In this document: positions 23,863 to 32,656 of the stretch, one piece after another
How positions within the stretch are numbered: the stretch's first letter is position 1
Layout: every line of letters begins with the position of its first letter
Assembly: GCA_030067835.1 (NCBI GenBank)
Contig: CP092441.1
Span: forward strand, 1,612,001-1,676,000
Reading direction: 5' to 3'
Source of the DNA: Chakrabartyella piscis
Lineage (GTDB): Bacteria > Bacillota > Clostridia > Lachnospirales > Anaerotignaceae
DNA: 64,000 nucleotides
Position numbers and translations under genes: made by a program
Notes under the pieces: generated by a model
Told to the model about the DNA's origin: nothing
The model's database searches: none
The model's input: the letters and a program-made list of their open reading frames with translations, nothing else

Positions 23863-25176
23863 ATGATAGATAGCGAAGAATATAGAAATGCAGAAGAAAT
23901 TGTAGAAATTCCAAAAAATGAATTTAGAGAATTTACAGAATATCAACCACAAAGAAGACCTAGATATCGTAAAAAACGCAAACGTAAAATAGGACGTATT
24001 CTAATTTCTTTTGCGTGTTGTGTTGCAATTGTAGGAACTGGTTGTTATGTTGGAGCAAATCATTTGGATGTAAATTCTGTTTTCACATCTGTGTATGAAA
24101 CAGTGGCAAATCAAACAGCAGAAGCCACATCGGTATCTACATTAAGCTCCGTTTCAGGCAAAGAAATGACTCCAACTGAATTGTATGCAGAAAATGTAGG
24201 TGCATGTGTCGGGATTACAGTGTCCAATGTTTCCACAAATGTATTTGGTCAAGCCTCCACAACAGCATCTTCAGGTTCTGGCTTTGTGATTACATCTGAT
24301 GGCTATGTTGTGACCAATTATCACGTCATTGCTGATGCAGCAGATAGCACTTCATTGACCATTGATGTTTCTTTCTACGATGGAAGCAGCTATCCAGCAA
24401 CTTTGGTTGGCTATGAAGAAGACAATGATGTTGCAGTGCTGAAAATCAGTGGTTTCAATTTCCAAAATATTAGCTTGGGTGACAGTAGCGAATTGGAAGT
24501 TGGTGAAACCATTTATGCAATTGGCAATCCACTTGGTGAATTGACATTTTCTTTGACAGATGGCTTGGTTTCTGCTTTGGATCGTTTGGTTTCCACTAGC
24601 GAAACTGTAACAATGAATATGTTCCAAACCAATACAGCAATCAATCCAGGAAATTCAGGTGGTCCATTGTTCAATGCTTCTGGTGATGTCATTGGTATCG
24701 CAACAGCAAAATATTCTTCTTCCAGTGCTGGAACAACAGTAGAGGGATTGGGGTTTGCAATTCCAATCAATGACGTGGTCAATATCTTAGCAGATTTGAT
24801 GGAATATGGATATGTAACAGGCAAACCATACTTAGGTGTCCAAGTAACCAATGCACAAACATATGGTGCAACTGCTGGTGCTGCAGTTTCTTATGTGGCA
24901 GATGGCAGTGCAGCTGAATCAGCAGGCTTGCAAGTAGGAGATATCATTGTTGCTTTGGATGATACTTCCATTGATACAGCATCTGCTTTGACAGCAGCCA
25001 TTACAGCATATTCAGCTGGTGATAGTGCAACATTGACCATCAATAGAGATGGAAGTACAAAAACACTAACAGTGGTATTTGATGAAAAGAACGCTGAAAG
25101 TGAAGCTGCAAATCAATTGGTTGTGGAACAAGAAACACAGCAAACCATGCCACAAATTCCAAATGCAAGACCATAA
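23863..25176 (+). CDS. HtrA/DegP-type serine protease with PDZ domain
   Basis: Membrane-anchored quality-control protease of 437 residues. A basic cytosolic N-terminus is followed by one membrane helix (residues ~44-65), placing the protease outside. The trypsin-like domain carries His154 (TNYHVIAD), Asp189 (EDNDVAVLKI) and Ser265 (NPGNSGGPL); one C-terminal PDZ domain starts near residue 325 (PYLGVQV, then AAESAGLQVGDIIVALDD). AAAGGAGAT precedes the ATG at 23863; an in-frame ATG at 23824 has no ribosome site. The role would be degradation of misfolded envelope proteins. No two-component system lies adjacent. Confidence 0.95.
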   Translation: MIDSEEYRNAEEIVEIPKNEFREFTEYQPQRRPRYRKKRKRKIGRILISFACCVAIVGTGCYVGANHLDVNSVFTSVYETVANQTAEATSVSTLSSVSGKEMTPTELYAENVGACVGITVSNVSTNVFGQASTTASSGSGFVITSDGYVVTNYHVIADAADSTSLTIDVSFYDGSSYPATLVGYEEDNDVAVLKISGFNFQNISLGDSSELEVGETIYAIGNPLGELTFSLTDGLVSALDRLVSTSETVTMNMFQTNTAINPGNSGGPLFNASGDVIGIATAKYSSSSAGTTVEGLGFAIPINDVVNILADLMEYGYVTGKPYLGVQVTNAQTYGATAGAAVSYVADGSAAESAGLQVGDIIVALDDTSIDTASALTAAITAYSAGDSATLTINRDGSTKTLTVVFDEKNAESEAANQLVVEQETQQTMPQIPNARP

Positions 25177-25226
25177 TCAAGATAAGTATGTTTGAGGGAA
25201 ACCCCTATGGTGTACATTTAACAAGT

Positions 25227-25254
25227 TGTAGGGGCAATCCTGTGTGATTGCCCG
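25227..25254 (+). repeat. Palindromic intergenic repeat, copy E
   Basis: TTGTAGG, then arms GGGCAATC (25232-25239) and GATTGCCC (25246-25253), loop CTGTGT, then CG. It lies 50 bases after the htrA stop. Confidence 0.7.
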
Positions 25255-25302
25255 CTATTTCTGGTGTTACAACACATATCTTAAAAGGGAGATTACAATA
25301 AA

Positions 25303-25345
25303 AAATCCTTAGTTACCATCAATAGGTGACTAAGGATTTGTTTTT
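25303..25345. terminator. Bidirectional terminator between convergent genes
   Basis: A 15-bp stem (25303-25317 with 25325-25339; one mismatch, wobble pairs) is flanked by A-tracts on the left and GTTTTTG on the right, so it can end both the htrA transcript and the transcript of the minus-strand gene that stops at 25356. Confidence 0.85.
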
Positions 25346-25355
25346 GTTTATAGAA

Positions 25356-25757
25356 TCAAATGGTTGCAATATACTTTCTCCAACCACCAAATGCGCTGAT
25401 TTCTTTCATTCCAACTACCAATTCTGGCTCTCCAAGAACACCAAGAACCACTTCACCAGAGTCCAATTTGACTTTTCCAATGGACAAACCAGCAGGCTCA
25501 TTGAGGAGTATATCTGCCAAACCTTCTTTTGGCACAGACCAAACTTCCAAATCAACAGAAATTGCTGTTGTATCTTCTTTTGCTACACGAATCATAGCAG
25601 GATGTATGTCATTGATTGACCAAAGACGATATGTCTTTTCTGTTTTGGCTTCTTTTTGGAAAATGGCTTTTGCTGCAATCATATTGGGTTCCAATTCCAA
25701 ACCACGCATCAAAGTTCCATTGACAGCCAATAAAACATATTGTTCAGCACAACTCAT
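25356..25757 (-). CDS. Stand-alone allophanate hydrolase C-terminal-like (AtzF_C) domain protein
   Basis: A 133-residue protein resembling the C-terminal domain of allophanate hydrolases, a gamma-glutamylcyclotransferase-like fold. Recognisable segments are LLAVNGTLMRGLELEPNM near the start, the YRLWSINDIHPAMIRV strand-loop, the VEVW-like VDLEVWSVPKEG motif, and the ending ISAFGGWRKYI. No amidase domain is present and no urea-degradation genes lie near, so allophanate hydrolysis is unlikely. ATG 25757 is chosen because AAGGTGG precedes it; the GTG at 25766 lies inside that site. Function unknown; the family call is moderate. Confidence 0.7.
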   Translation of the reverse strand: MSCAEQYVLLAVNGTLMRGLELEPNMIAAKAIFQKEAKTEKTYRLWSINDIHPAMIRVAKEDTTAISVDLEVWSVPKEGLADILLNEPAGLSIGKVKLDSGEVVLGVLGEPELVVGMKEISAFGGWRKYIATI

Positions 25758-25787
25758 AAAATCCACCTTCCTATGTAGAATCTAAAA

Positions 25788-26738
25788 TCAACGTAAAGAT
25801 AAAGAGAGCGTTTTGTCAGAAGCATTGGTAAAGATAAAACCGTCACTTTCAGCAAAGGTTACATCTGTAAAACCAGTTAAATCTGCAATGGAATAATAAA
25901 GCATACTTCCATTTTTGTAATAAGAAACTGTATTTGTAATGGTATTGTGGAAGATGGAAACTTCACCACCAGCTGCATCGCCAACCAAATCATTTGGAAG
26001 CAAAAGCGGAGTACCCAAAAGCCCCCAAATCAGTCTGGCATTGCTGGAGTTCAAACCATAAAAATCACCTTTATGATATACAGTCACATTTTTTGTGAAT
26101 CCAAGTATCGGCAAAGTGGTTTCAATCAATTCTTCTTCAGCAAATTCAACACCCATAACACTTTCACCACTCCAGGGATTTTCTGGGTCTGGATCGGTTG
26201 GATCCCAACCAGAATTGACGCTATCCCCATCAATGATTTGTGGCGTTTCAGGTATCAATGGCTCTACTTCATCACTATAATACATGGTAACAGCAGTACC
26301 GATAGGACAGTTGTCATAAATCCATTTGACATCTTCAACCGTCAAACGTACACAACCCATTGAAGCAGAAGTACCTAATTTATTGTATTCCCACCACTCT
26401 AAGGTTGATTTATCTTGTTCCAAATATGGCACTGAATGGAATAAAATGCTACCTGTGATTCTGGTTGCATATTGACCATACACATTTCCAAATAATGGTC
26501 TCCATTCATATTTACTAGAAGTATAAAAGGTTCCAGAAGGTGTTTCTGGACCGACAGAACATACAAAAGCTTGTTCTGCTATTGTATATTCACCATCAGC
26601 ATCTTTGCTGTAGACAGTAACAATATTTTGTGTCAAATTTACATCTATCGCATATGGTTTTTCAGCAGCTTGCACAGGAAATGCAAAAATAGAGCATAGC
26701 AAAACCAATATCAATCCAATCATATATTGTTTTTTCAT
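25788..26738 (-). CDS. Exported L,D-transpeptidase (YkuD domain)
   Basis: A 316-residue cell-wall enzyme with a signal peptide (cleavage likely after VQAA, residue ~25). The YkuD domain begins at about residue 28 (YAIDVNLTQNIVTVYS) and carries the catalytic HSVPY His101 and the SMGCVRL motif with Cys129. It forms 3-3 cross-links or attaches wall proteins. The C-terminal ~150 residues, after a Pro/Asp-rich linker (TDPDPENPW), are unassigned; they are beta-rich and may bind wall material. AGGAGG precedes the ATG at 26738. It follows, on the same strand, no close upstream gene and is probably transcribed together with the AtzF_C-like gene 30 bases downstream. Confidence 0.92.
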   Translation of the reverse strand: MKKQYMIGLILVLLCSIFAFPVQAAEKPYAIDVNLTQNIVTVYSKDADGEYTIAEQAFVCSVGPETPSGTFYTSSKYEWRPLFGNVYGQYATRITGSILFHSVPYLEQDKSTLEWWEYNKLGTSASMGCVRLTVEDVKWIYDNCPIGTAVTMYYSDEVEPLIPETPQIIDGDSVNSGWDPTDPDPENPWSGESVMGVEFAEEELIETTLPILGFTKNVTVYHKGDFYGLNSSNARLIWGLLGTPLLLPNDLVGDAAGGEVSIFHNTITNTVSYYKNGSMLYYSIADLTGFTDVTFAESDGFIFTNASDKTLSLSLR

Positions 26739-26878
26739 AAAGTCCTCCTAATATGTACATAGTATCTTTACTAGTATACTTGTATTTTGTGATGAATAAA
26801 AGATATATTAGAAGAATTTAATAAACTTGTAAAGATTGGGAAGTAGAATAATGATAAAATTTGTAACATGATTGTCAT

Positions 26879-26907
26879 TTGCAATTTACATCAAATTGTG
26901 ATATGAT
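26879..26907 (+). promoter_or_regulatory. Promoter of smpB-ssrA
   Basis: TTGCAA (26879-26884), 17-base spacer, TATGAT (26902-26907), 45 bases before the smpB start codon. No separate promoter is evident for the tmRNA, only 24 bases after the smpB stop, so both may come from this one. Confidence 0.65.
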
Positions 26908-26952
26908 AAGAAACGAACAAAACTCCAAGGAACAATAATGCTAGGAGGTACT

Positions 26953-27426
26953 ATGGCAAAAGGAAAAGGTACAAAGCTCATTGCACAAAATAAAAAAGCA
27001 TATCATGAGTATTTCATTGAAGAAACCTTCCAAGCGGGGATTTCTTTGGTTGGTACAGAAGTGAAAAGTATGCGTGCAGGCAAATGTAGTTTGAAAGAAA
27101 GTTTTATTCGTATTGAAAACGAAGAAGCTTTTATCTACAATATGCATGTGAGCCCATACGAACAAGGGAACATTTTCAATACAGATCCTTTGCGTGTGCG
27201 TCGTTTGCTTTTGCACAAAAGCCAAATTAGAAAGATTGCCCAAGAAAGTCAAGTGGCTGGGTATACCATTGTTCCTGTTAAAGTGTACTTTGACCGTAGT
27301 TTGGTAAAAGTAGACATTGCTTTGGCACGTGGGAAGAAGCTTTATGATAAGCGTAATACCATTGCCAAAAATGACCAACGTCGTCAAGCAGAAAAAGAGT
27401 TTAAGATTCGCAATATTACAATGTAA
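26953..27426 (+). CDS. smpB: SsrA-binding protein SmpB
   Basis: Partner of tmRNA in trans-translation; it binds the tRNA-like domain and fills the decoding centre of stalled ribosomes. The 157-residue protein shows [51 protein letters not shown] and the C-terminal basic tail [21 protein letters not shown] that folds into the mRNA channel. ATG 26953 is chosen because AGGAGG (26943-26948) lies just upstream; the ATG at 26938 precedes it. The tmRNA gene follows directly, a common arrangement that couples the two. Confidence 0.97.
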   Translation: MAKGKGTKLIAQNKKAYHEYFIEETFQAGISLVGTEVKSMRAGKCSLKESFIRIENEEAFIYNMHVSPYEQGNIFNTDPLRVRRLLLHKSQIRKIAQESQVAGYTIVPVKVYFDRSLVKVDIALARGKKLYDKRNTIAKNDQRRQAEKEFKIRNITM

Positions 27427-27450
27427 TTGTCGCATTGTACCCACCATTAC

Positions 27451-27798
27451 GGGGATGTAATGGTCTCGACGGGGATTTTGAAGCTAGGGATAGCCATCCG
27501 CAGACCAGTGAACTGCGTCATCAAGCTGGAAACTTTTTAAATTAAAAGACAATAATAAATTAATCGCTGCCTAATGGCAGCCGTCGGCCTCTGATCACTC
27601 GCTGTTAGAGAAAACCGGCGTCGACTTAGCGAGGCACTTTTTCACCTAAGCTTTGCGGTGTAAAAAGAATCATGAAGCTACTAAGGTGTACAGCCTGTTC
27701 TTTGGCGTTGCACTGAGGGAATGTTAAAAAAAGAACTGTGATGGGAGAAATCTTTACGGATGGGTTTTCGGACAGGGGTTCAATTCCCCTCATCTCCA
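27451..27798 (+). ncRNA. ssrA: Transfer-messenger RNA
   Basis: Rescues stalled ribosomes. The 5' end GGGGATG pairs with CATCTCC at the 3' end in a 7-bp acceptor stem with the typical G-U at the third pair; the T arm GGACAGGGGTTCAATTCCCC is standard. The 3' CCA is not encoded (A then TTC). The 5' part has the usual GGTCTCGACGGGG start. The tag frame ends ...Asp-Asn-Asn-Lys-Leu-Ile-Ala-Ala at TAA 27572-27574; the resume codon is uncertain because no GCN codon lies at the expected place and the frame is Lys/Leu-rich before Asp. Pseudoknot-rich sequence follows to the 3' side. Confidence 0.96.
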
Positions 27799-27810
27799 TT
27801 CAAAGGAAAA

Positions 27811-27851
27811 GGCAGCTAAGAGTGTGAATTCATTCTTAACTGCCTTTTTTA
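27811..27851. terminator. Terminator of ssrA, bidirectional
   Basis: A 14-bp stem with one mismatch and one wobble pair (27811-27824 with 27831-27844) is followed by TTTTTT and preceded by AAAAGG, so it can also end the minus-strand transcript of the WG-repeat gene. Confidence 0.85.
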
Positions 27852-27873
27852 TATGTATTTCAATTATTTAAAA

Positions 27874-29751
27874 TCAACCAAACAAATCACCAAAAGCATT
27901 AAATGAAGTATACCCACTATTGGTTGTAGTATCTGTAGTTGAAGTATTACTACTTGTAGTAGTTGTTGTTGCTTTGGTATCAATTTGAATGGTGCTTGTA
28001 CTAGAATCCCAAGCAATATCAAAGCCCAATGCATCACCCAAATCTCTTAATTTATAGTATCCATAGCCATCAATTCCATACGTAATGAATTTTTTTTGAT
28101 TCCCATTGATATACAAATTAATACTAGACTTAGTTGCAGTTTTTTGTGTTCCATCACCCAAAAGAAGTTCTGTACCAGAGCTGGCATAATTTTCACCACT
28201 GGTCAAAGTAGTAGAACGTGTTGTGCTATCATATCCTACAGAAAATTTACAATCTGTTTCACTTAAAGCTTTTGCAACATCTCTTAATTTGAAATAGTTG
28301 TTGCCATCAATGGTGTATGCTTCAAATGCAATTGTGCTTCCATCTACTTGAACCTTTGCACTGGTTGGACTGACTGTTATAGTAGCAGAGCTTTCGCTAC
28401 TGATATCAGTTGTAGCAGTTGGTTCAACAACTTCTTCGATGACTTCTTCAATAACTTCTTCTTTTGGCTCTTCGTATGTATAATCAGATTCCAAAATTGG
28501 ATTGCGGATTAGGGATACATCTGAACCAATTGTAACCACAGCAGTTCCTTCTTGGAATTCCTCAAAATCAGTAAACTTAACATCACAGGTAGTTACAGAT
28601 TGCCCATCTAACCCAATATACATAGAATAGCTACCAGAAACGATACTTGCTACATTTTCGGTATAGCTTTCGCATCCACGGGAAAGATTCAAATCTACAA
28701 CTACTTTTCCTGTGGTGTCGATATAACCATAGTATGCCATGGCATGATTGCTTACCAAAGCTCTACCACATGAAAAATCGTAACCGTTAATATACATACA
28801 AGGTGTGATTTCATTACCTTTCATGTCGATGTATCCATATTTTTTTGTGCCATCCACCATTTGGGAAACCAAAGCAATTCCTTCAGAAACATTACCGGCA
28901 GAAGTATAAATGAAATCAGAAACTTCTTTACCAGTTTTATCGATATATCCCCAATAACCATTTTTCACCACAGCGCAGTAACCATTTGTAAATCTAGGAT
29001 CACTATCCACAGCACCAGCAAAACTATCATAAATAGCAGAAACAACAAGTTTATTGCTGGTATTGATGAATCCAGTTTTGCCATTGATTTGTACTTTTGC
29101 AAGTCCTTCAGAAAAGCTATTTGCACTTTCATACATACTTTCAATTACTTTGTTCCCTTTGGTGTCTATATATCCATATGTATTTTCAGTATAAGGACAA
29201 TCGGTATTGAGTGCCAATCCTTCGCTAAAACCAGAGATTACATTGTATGAAGAAAATGGAATTACAATGGTTCCGCTTTCATTGACATAAGCAACACCAG
29301 TAGTACCAGATTTACGCACAGGATACAAACCATCGCTACCTTGTCCCAAAAAACTATAAATTGGCTGTACCAAGGTTTTGCCGCTTCCATTTACAAGCCC
29401 ATATGTATAGGTTCCATTTTCATCTGTTAGAACAGAAAAACGATCTTCACCTACATTTTGAATGTCTGAATATTGTGGCTTAATTACAATTTTTCCATCA
29501 ATATTCATAAGTCCGTAAATAGGAGAAGACGATGTGATGGTTTCCCCATTGTATACAATCTCTTTCTTTACCAGTTCTGCAATAATCACGATATCTCCAT
29601 ATCTTTCAACGTAATCGTACTCACTTGTCAACTCTTTTACCAACAAATCATCAATGGAGTATACGCTTTTGGCATAGGTTGTGGTACTAAGCCCCAATAC
29701 CAATGAAACACCAATGGATGCTACAACAATTTTTTGCAATAATTTTTTCAT
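27874..29751 (-). CDS. Exported WG-repeat protein with copper amine oxidase N-domains
   Basis: A 625-residue secreted protein. After a signal peptide (to about residue 27, TTTYA-KS) there are eight or more WG/KWG-type repeats of ~45 residues, each with a YGxIDxxGKxVIxPxY-like core (for example YGLMNIDGKIVIKPQY, YGYIDTKGNKVIESMY, WGYIDKTGKEVSDF). A Glu/Val linker precedes two copies of the copper amine oxidase N-terminal-like domain (NNYFKLRDVAKAL and YGYYKLRDLGDALGF), then a Thr/Ser-rich tail. Such proteins sit at the cell surface of clostridia; the function is unknown and no enzyme domain is seen. AAGGGG lies 11 bases before the ATG. Confidence 0.88.
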   Translation of the reverse strand: MKKLLQKIVVASIGVSLVLGLSTTTYAKSVYSIDDLLVKELTSEYDYVERYGDIVIIAELVKKEIVYNGETITSSSPIYGLMNIDGKIVIKPQYSDIQNVGEDRFSVLTDENGTYTYGLVNGSGKTLVQPIYSFLGQGSDGLYPVRKSGTTGVAYVNESGTIVIPFSSYNVISGFSEGLALNTDCPYTENTYGYIDTKGNKVIESMYESANSFSEGLAKVQINGKTGFINTSNKLVVSAIYDSFAGAVDSDPRFTNGYCAVVKNGYWGYIDKTGKEVSDFIYTSAGNVSEGIALVSQMVDGTKKYGYIDMKGNEITPCMYINGYDFSCGRALVSNHAMAYYGYIDTTGKVVVDLNLSRGCESYTENVASIVSGSYSMYIGLDGQSVTTCDVKFTDFEEFQEGTAVVTIGSDVSLIRNPILESDYTYEEPKEEVIEEVIEEVVEPTATTDISSESSATITVSPTSAKVQVDGSTIAFEAYTIDGNNYFKLRDVAKALSETDCKFSVGYDSTTRSTTLTSGENYASSGTELLLGDGTQKTATKSSINLYINGNQKKFITYGIDGYGYYKLRDLGDALGFDIAWDSSTSTIQIDTKATTTTTSSNTSTTDTTTNSGYTSFNAFGDLFG

Positions 29752-29831
29752 AATACCATTCGCCCCTTATCATTATACATACTATTATAACCATTTTTTA
29801 ATCTTATCACAATTAAAGGCTTCAAGCAATA

Positions 29832-29860
29832 AAAGTCAAAAATAAATGAGAGACTCATTT
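29832..29860 (-). terminator. Terminator of the dehydrogenase operon
   Basis: On the minus strand AAATGAG (29860-29854) pairs with CTCATTT (29850-29844), loop TCT, followed by ATTTTTGACTTTT. It overlaps the last codon of the aldehyde dehydrogenase gene. Confidence 0.65.
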
Positions 29861-31216
29861 CAAAAACAGCTTAAGTAAGTACATTCCATATTTTTGATAT
29901 GGTTGATATCTCATAGGCAAATCCATCCAATTGTATCGTTTGAGCATTCCTTTTTCGTGGGAGAAGGTATCAAAGCTATATTTTCCATGATATTTTCCCA
30001 TGCCACTGGCACCCACACCACCAAAAGGCATTCTGGAAGTAGCCAGATGGACAATGCAATCGTTGATACAACCACCACCAAATATCATATGGTGCATGAA
30101 ATATTTTTGACGTTTTACATCATTGGAAAACAAATATGCAGCCAATGGATGTTCGAATGATTTGATGATGTTTTCTGCTTCTCTGAAGGTATCAAATGTA
30201 ATAACTGGCAAAATGGGACCAAAGATTTCTTCTTGCATAACGGCATCGTCCAAAGAGACATTGTTCAATATGGTAGGTTCTATTTTCAAGGCATCTGCAT
30301 CGCTTTTGCCGCCAAATATCACTTTCTTTTCATCTATCAAACCAAGCAAACGTTCAAAATGCTTTTGATTGATGATTTTACCAAAGTTTGGATTTTTGAG
30401 AGGTTTTTTGCCATATGTTTTTGTAATTTCTAATTGCAAAGCGGAAACAAAGGTATCTTTCACTTGTTTGTGTACCAAAATGTAATCAGGTGCCACACAA
30501 GTTTGGCCGCAGTTGAGTAGTTTGCCAAAGACAATCCGTTTGGCAGCCACTTTGACATTTGCTGTTTCATCTACAATGCAAGGGCTTTTGCCACCCAATT
30601 CCAAGGTGAATGGAGTCATATATTTTGCAGCTTTTTCCATAACTGTTTTGCCCACAGAAACGCTACCTGTGAAGAAGATGTAATCAAATTTTGTGTTGAG
30701 GAGTGCTTCATTTTCTTTTCTGCCACCAGAAATAACTGCAACATATTCCTCTGGAAATACTTCTTCAATGATTTTTTTGATCACCAAAGATGTATTTGGA
30801 GAATAGGCAGATGGTTTCACCACGCAACAATTCCCAGCAGAAATGGCACCAAACAAAGGTTCCATGGTCAACATAAAAGGATAATTCCATGGTGACATAA
30901 TGAGTACCACACCAAGAGGATTTTTCACTTTGAAACTTTTTGCATGGAATTGTGCCAAATCTGTTTTGACTTTTTGGGGTTTTGCCCATTTTTCTGTATG
31001 CTTTATGATGTAGGAAAGTTCCGACAAACACAGACCAATTTCACACATATAGCCTTCATAATGGGATTTGCCCAAGTCCTCATACAAAGCTTGTGCAATT
31101 TCAGATTCGTATGTTTGAATGGTTTTATATAATTTACGCAAATACGATATACGTGTGGCAACAGGTAGAGTGGCACCTGTTTCAAAATATGCACGCTGTT
31201 TGTTTACAATTTCCAT
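29855..31216 (-). CDS. Aldehyde dehydrogenase, class 3 (fatty/aromatic aldehyde) type
   Basis: NAD(P)-dependent oxidation of aldehydes to acids. The 453-residue length, shorter than the ~490 of other classes, and the C-terminal hydrophobic/basic tail fit ALDH3. Motifs are MSPWNYPF, KPSAYSPNTS, FTGSVSVGKTVM, catalytic glutamate ELGGKSPCIV, catalytic cysteine in NCGQTCVAPDY, and QEEIFGPILPV. GAGGTG precedes the ATG at 31216. It lies 9 bases after an iron-type alcohol dehydrogenase on the same strand, so alcohol to aldehyde to acid, or the reverse during fermentation, is likely run as a pair. Substrate chain length is not defined. Confidence 0.93.
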   Translation of the reverse strand: MEIVNKQRAYFETGATLPVATRISYLRKLYKTIQTYESEIAQALYEDLGKSHYEGYMCEIGLCLSELSYIIKHTEKWAKPQKVKTDLAQFHAKSFKVKNPLGVVLIMSPWNYPFMLTMEPLFGAISAGNCCVVKPSAYSPNTSLVIKKIIEEVFPEEYVAVISGGRKENEALLNTKFDYIFFTGSVSVGKTVMEKAAKYMTPFTLELGGKSPCIVDETANVKVAAKRIVFGKLLNCGQTCVAPDYILVHKQVKDTFVSALQLEITKTYGKKPLKNPNFGKIINQKHFERLLGLIDEKKVIFGGKSDADALKIEPTILNNVSLDDAVMQEEIFGPILPVITFDTFREAENIIKSFEHPLAAYLFSNDVKRQKYFMHHMIFGGGCINDCIVHLATSRMPFGGVGASGMGKYHGKYSFDTFSHEKGMLKRYNWMDLPMRYQPYQKYGMYLLKLFLK

Positions 31217-31225
31217 TTCAGCACC

Positions 31226-32425
31226 TCATTTCATAAATTTATGTATCATAGTGGCAAGTTTATCTTTGTCCATAAGCACAGGCACTGGATACAAGGGATT
31301 CGCTTCTTTATCTGCATAATACACCAATTTTGGAATGTCCTCAACTTGTATTTCTTCCAATGTATCAGGAATGTGCAATTGTTTGTTCATATCCCATACC
31401 CAACTACGAAAAGCATTGGCTTTTGTATGAATATCCAATGAAGTATCACACAAAGAAATGACATCTGCAAGTTTTGCCAATTTCTCATCAATAACAGCTC
31501 CATATTCATCCAAGAAATAGGGGAGTATACAAGCATTTGCAAGTCCATGTAATGTATGATAACGACCACTCAACGCATGACTTATGGCATGGACATAACC
31601 AACATATGACCTAGAAAAAGCGACACCCGCTTTATATGCCGCAATCTGCATAGATTTTCTTGCTTCTATATTATGAGGCTCCAAATATGCAGTCAACAAA
31701 TGATTTTTCACCAAAACCACAGCATCTTCTGCCATTTCACGAGTGTGTTTTGTTGTGGTATTACCGATGTATGATTCAACTGCATGGGTCAAAACGTCCA
31801 TACCCGTTGTACTTGTGATGAAATCTGGCAAATCAAAGGTCAATGTATAATCCAAAACAGCATAATCAGGAATCAAAGGAAAATCATTGATGGTATACTT
31901 TTGCTTTGTCACTTCGTCTGTAATCACACTGGTAATTGTCACTTCACTACCAGTTCCAGCTGTTGTGGGTACTGCAAAAAACAATGGAGTTTTTTTCATG
32001 ATTTTTAAAATGCCATTCATTTTAGGAATAGAAAGATTTGGTCTTGCAATAGATGCACCCACACATTTGGCACAATCCATGGCAGAACCACCTCCAAATC
32101 CAATGATGGCAGAGCAGTGATTGTCTAAATATATTTTTTTGGCTTCCAAAACATTGGTGATGGTTGGATTTTGCACAGTATCTTCATATATGTGGAATTG
32201 AATTTGATTATCTTTCAATGAATCTTCCAAACGCTTGCTCAATTCCAATCGTCTAATGTTTTTATCAATGACCATCAAGACGGTATTGACGTTGTTTTTT
32301 GTAAGAATATCTGCAATTTTTTCTACATCATCCAAAATATCAGGCTCTCTATATGGCAAAATGGGAAGTGCAATTTTAAAACAAGTTTGAAACGTTCTGC
32401 AATAGATTTGTTTGAAAATATTCAT
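31226..32425 (-). CDS. Iron-containing alcohol dehydrogenase
   Basis: A 399-residue group III NAD(P)-dependent alcohol dehydrogenase. It has the nucleotide-binding GFGGGSAMDCAKCVG, TAGTGSEVT, the metal-site Asp and His residues in TGMDVLTHAVESYI and AISHALSGRYHTLHGLANA, all intact. ATG 32425 is chosen because GAGGTA precedes it; the in-frame TTG at 32437 overlaps that site. It is the first gene of a two-gene minus-strand operon with the aldehyde dehydrogenase. Role: interconversion of an alcohol and aldehyde in fermentation or detoxification. Confidence 0.93.
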   Translation of the reverse strand: MNIFKQIYCRTFQTCFKIALPILPYREPDILDDVEKIADILTKNNVNTVLMVIDKNIRRLELSKRLEDSLKDNQIQFHIYEDTVQNPTITNVLEAKKIYLDNHCSAIIGFGGGSAMDCAKCVGASIARPNLSIPKMNGILKIMKKTPLFFAVPTTAGTGSEVTITSVITDEVTKQKYTINDFPLIPDYAVLDYTLTFDLPDFITSTTGMDVLTHAVESYIGNTTTKHTREMAEDAVVLVKNHLLTAYLEPHNIEARKSMQIAAYKAGVAFSRSYVGYVHAISHALSGRYHTLHGLANACILPYFLDEYGAVIDEKLAKLADVISLCDTSLDIHTKANAFRSWVWDMNKQLHIPDTLEEIQVEDIPKLVYYADKEANPLYPVPVLMDKDKLATMIHKFMK

Positions 32426-32578
32426 TTTATACCTCAATTATATATTCTAGTATGTATATTGATACAATTTATCTTTGCTAGTATAAACCCATTTGATATT
32501 GAAATCAAGACAAATCAAATAAAAATATCATAAATACTTCACAAGTTTTTCAATTGCAAAAATCTAATCTTCCTCACA

Positions 32579-32607
32579 TTGACAAAGAAAAAAATTAAAC
32601 GTATTCT
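32579..32607 (+). promoter_or_regulatory. Promoter of the moxR operon
   Basis: TTGACA (32579-32584), 17-base spacer, TATTCT (32602-32607), about 50 bases before the start codon. Confidence 0.6.
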
Positions 32608-32656
32608 AATATAAGAATATTTCTAATGATGATTAAGAATCTAGGAGGATACATAT

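Noticed and set aside
25356..25757. Active allophanate hydrolase
   Set aside because: Only the C-terminal-like domain is present; no amidase domain and no urea carboxylase genes nearby.
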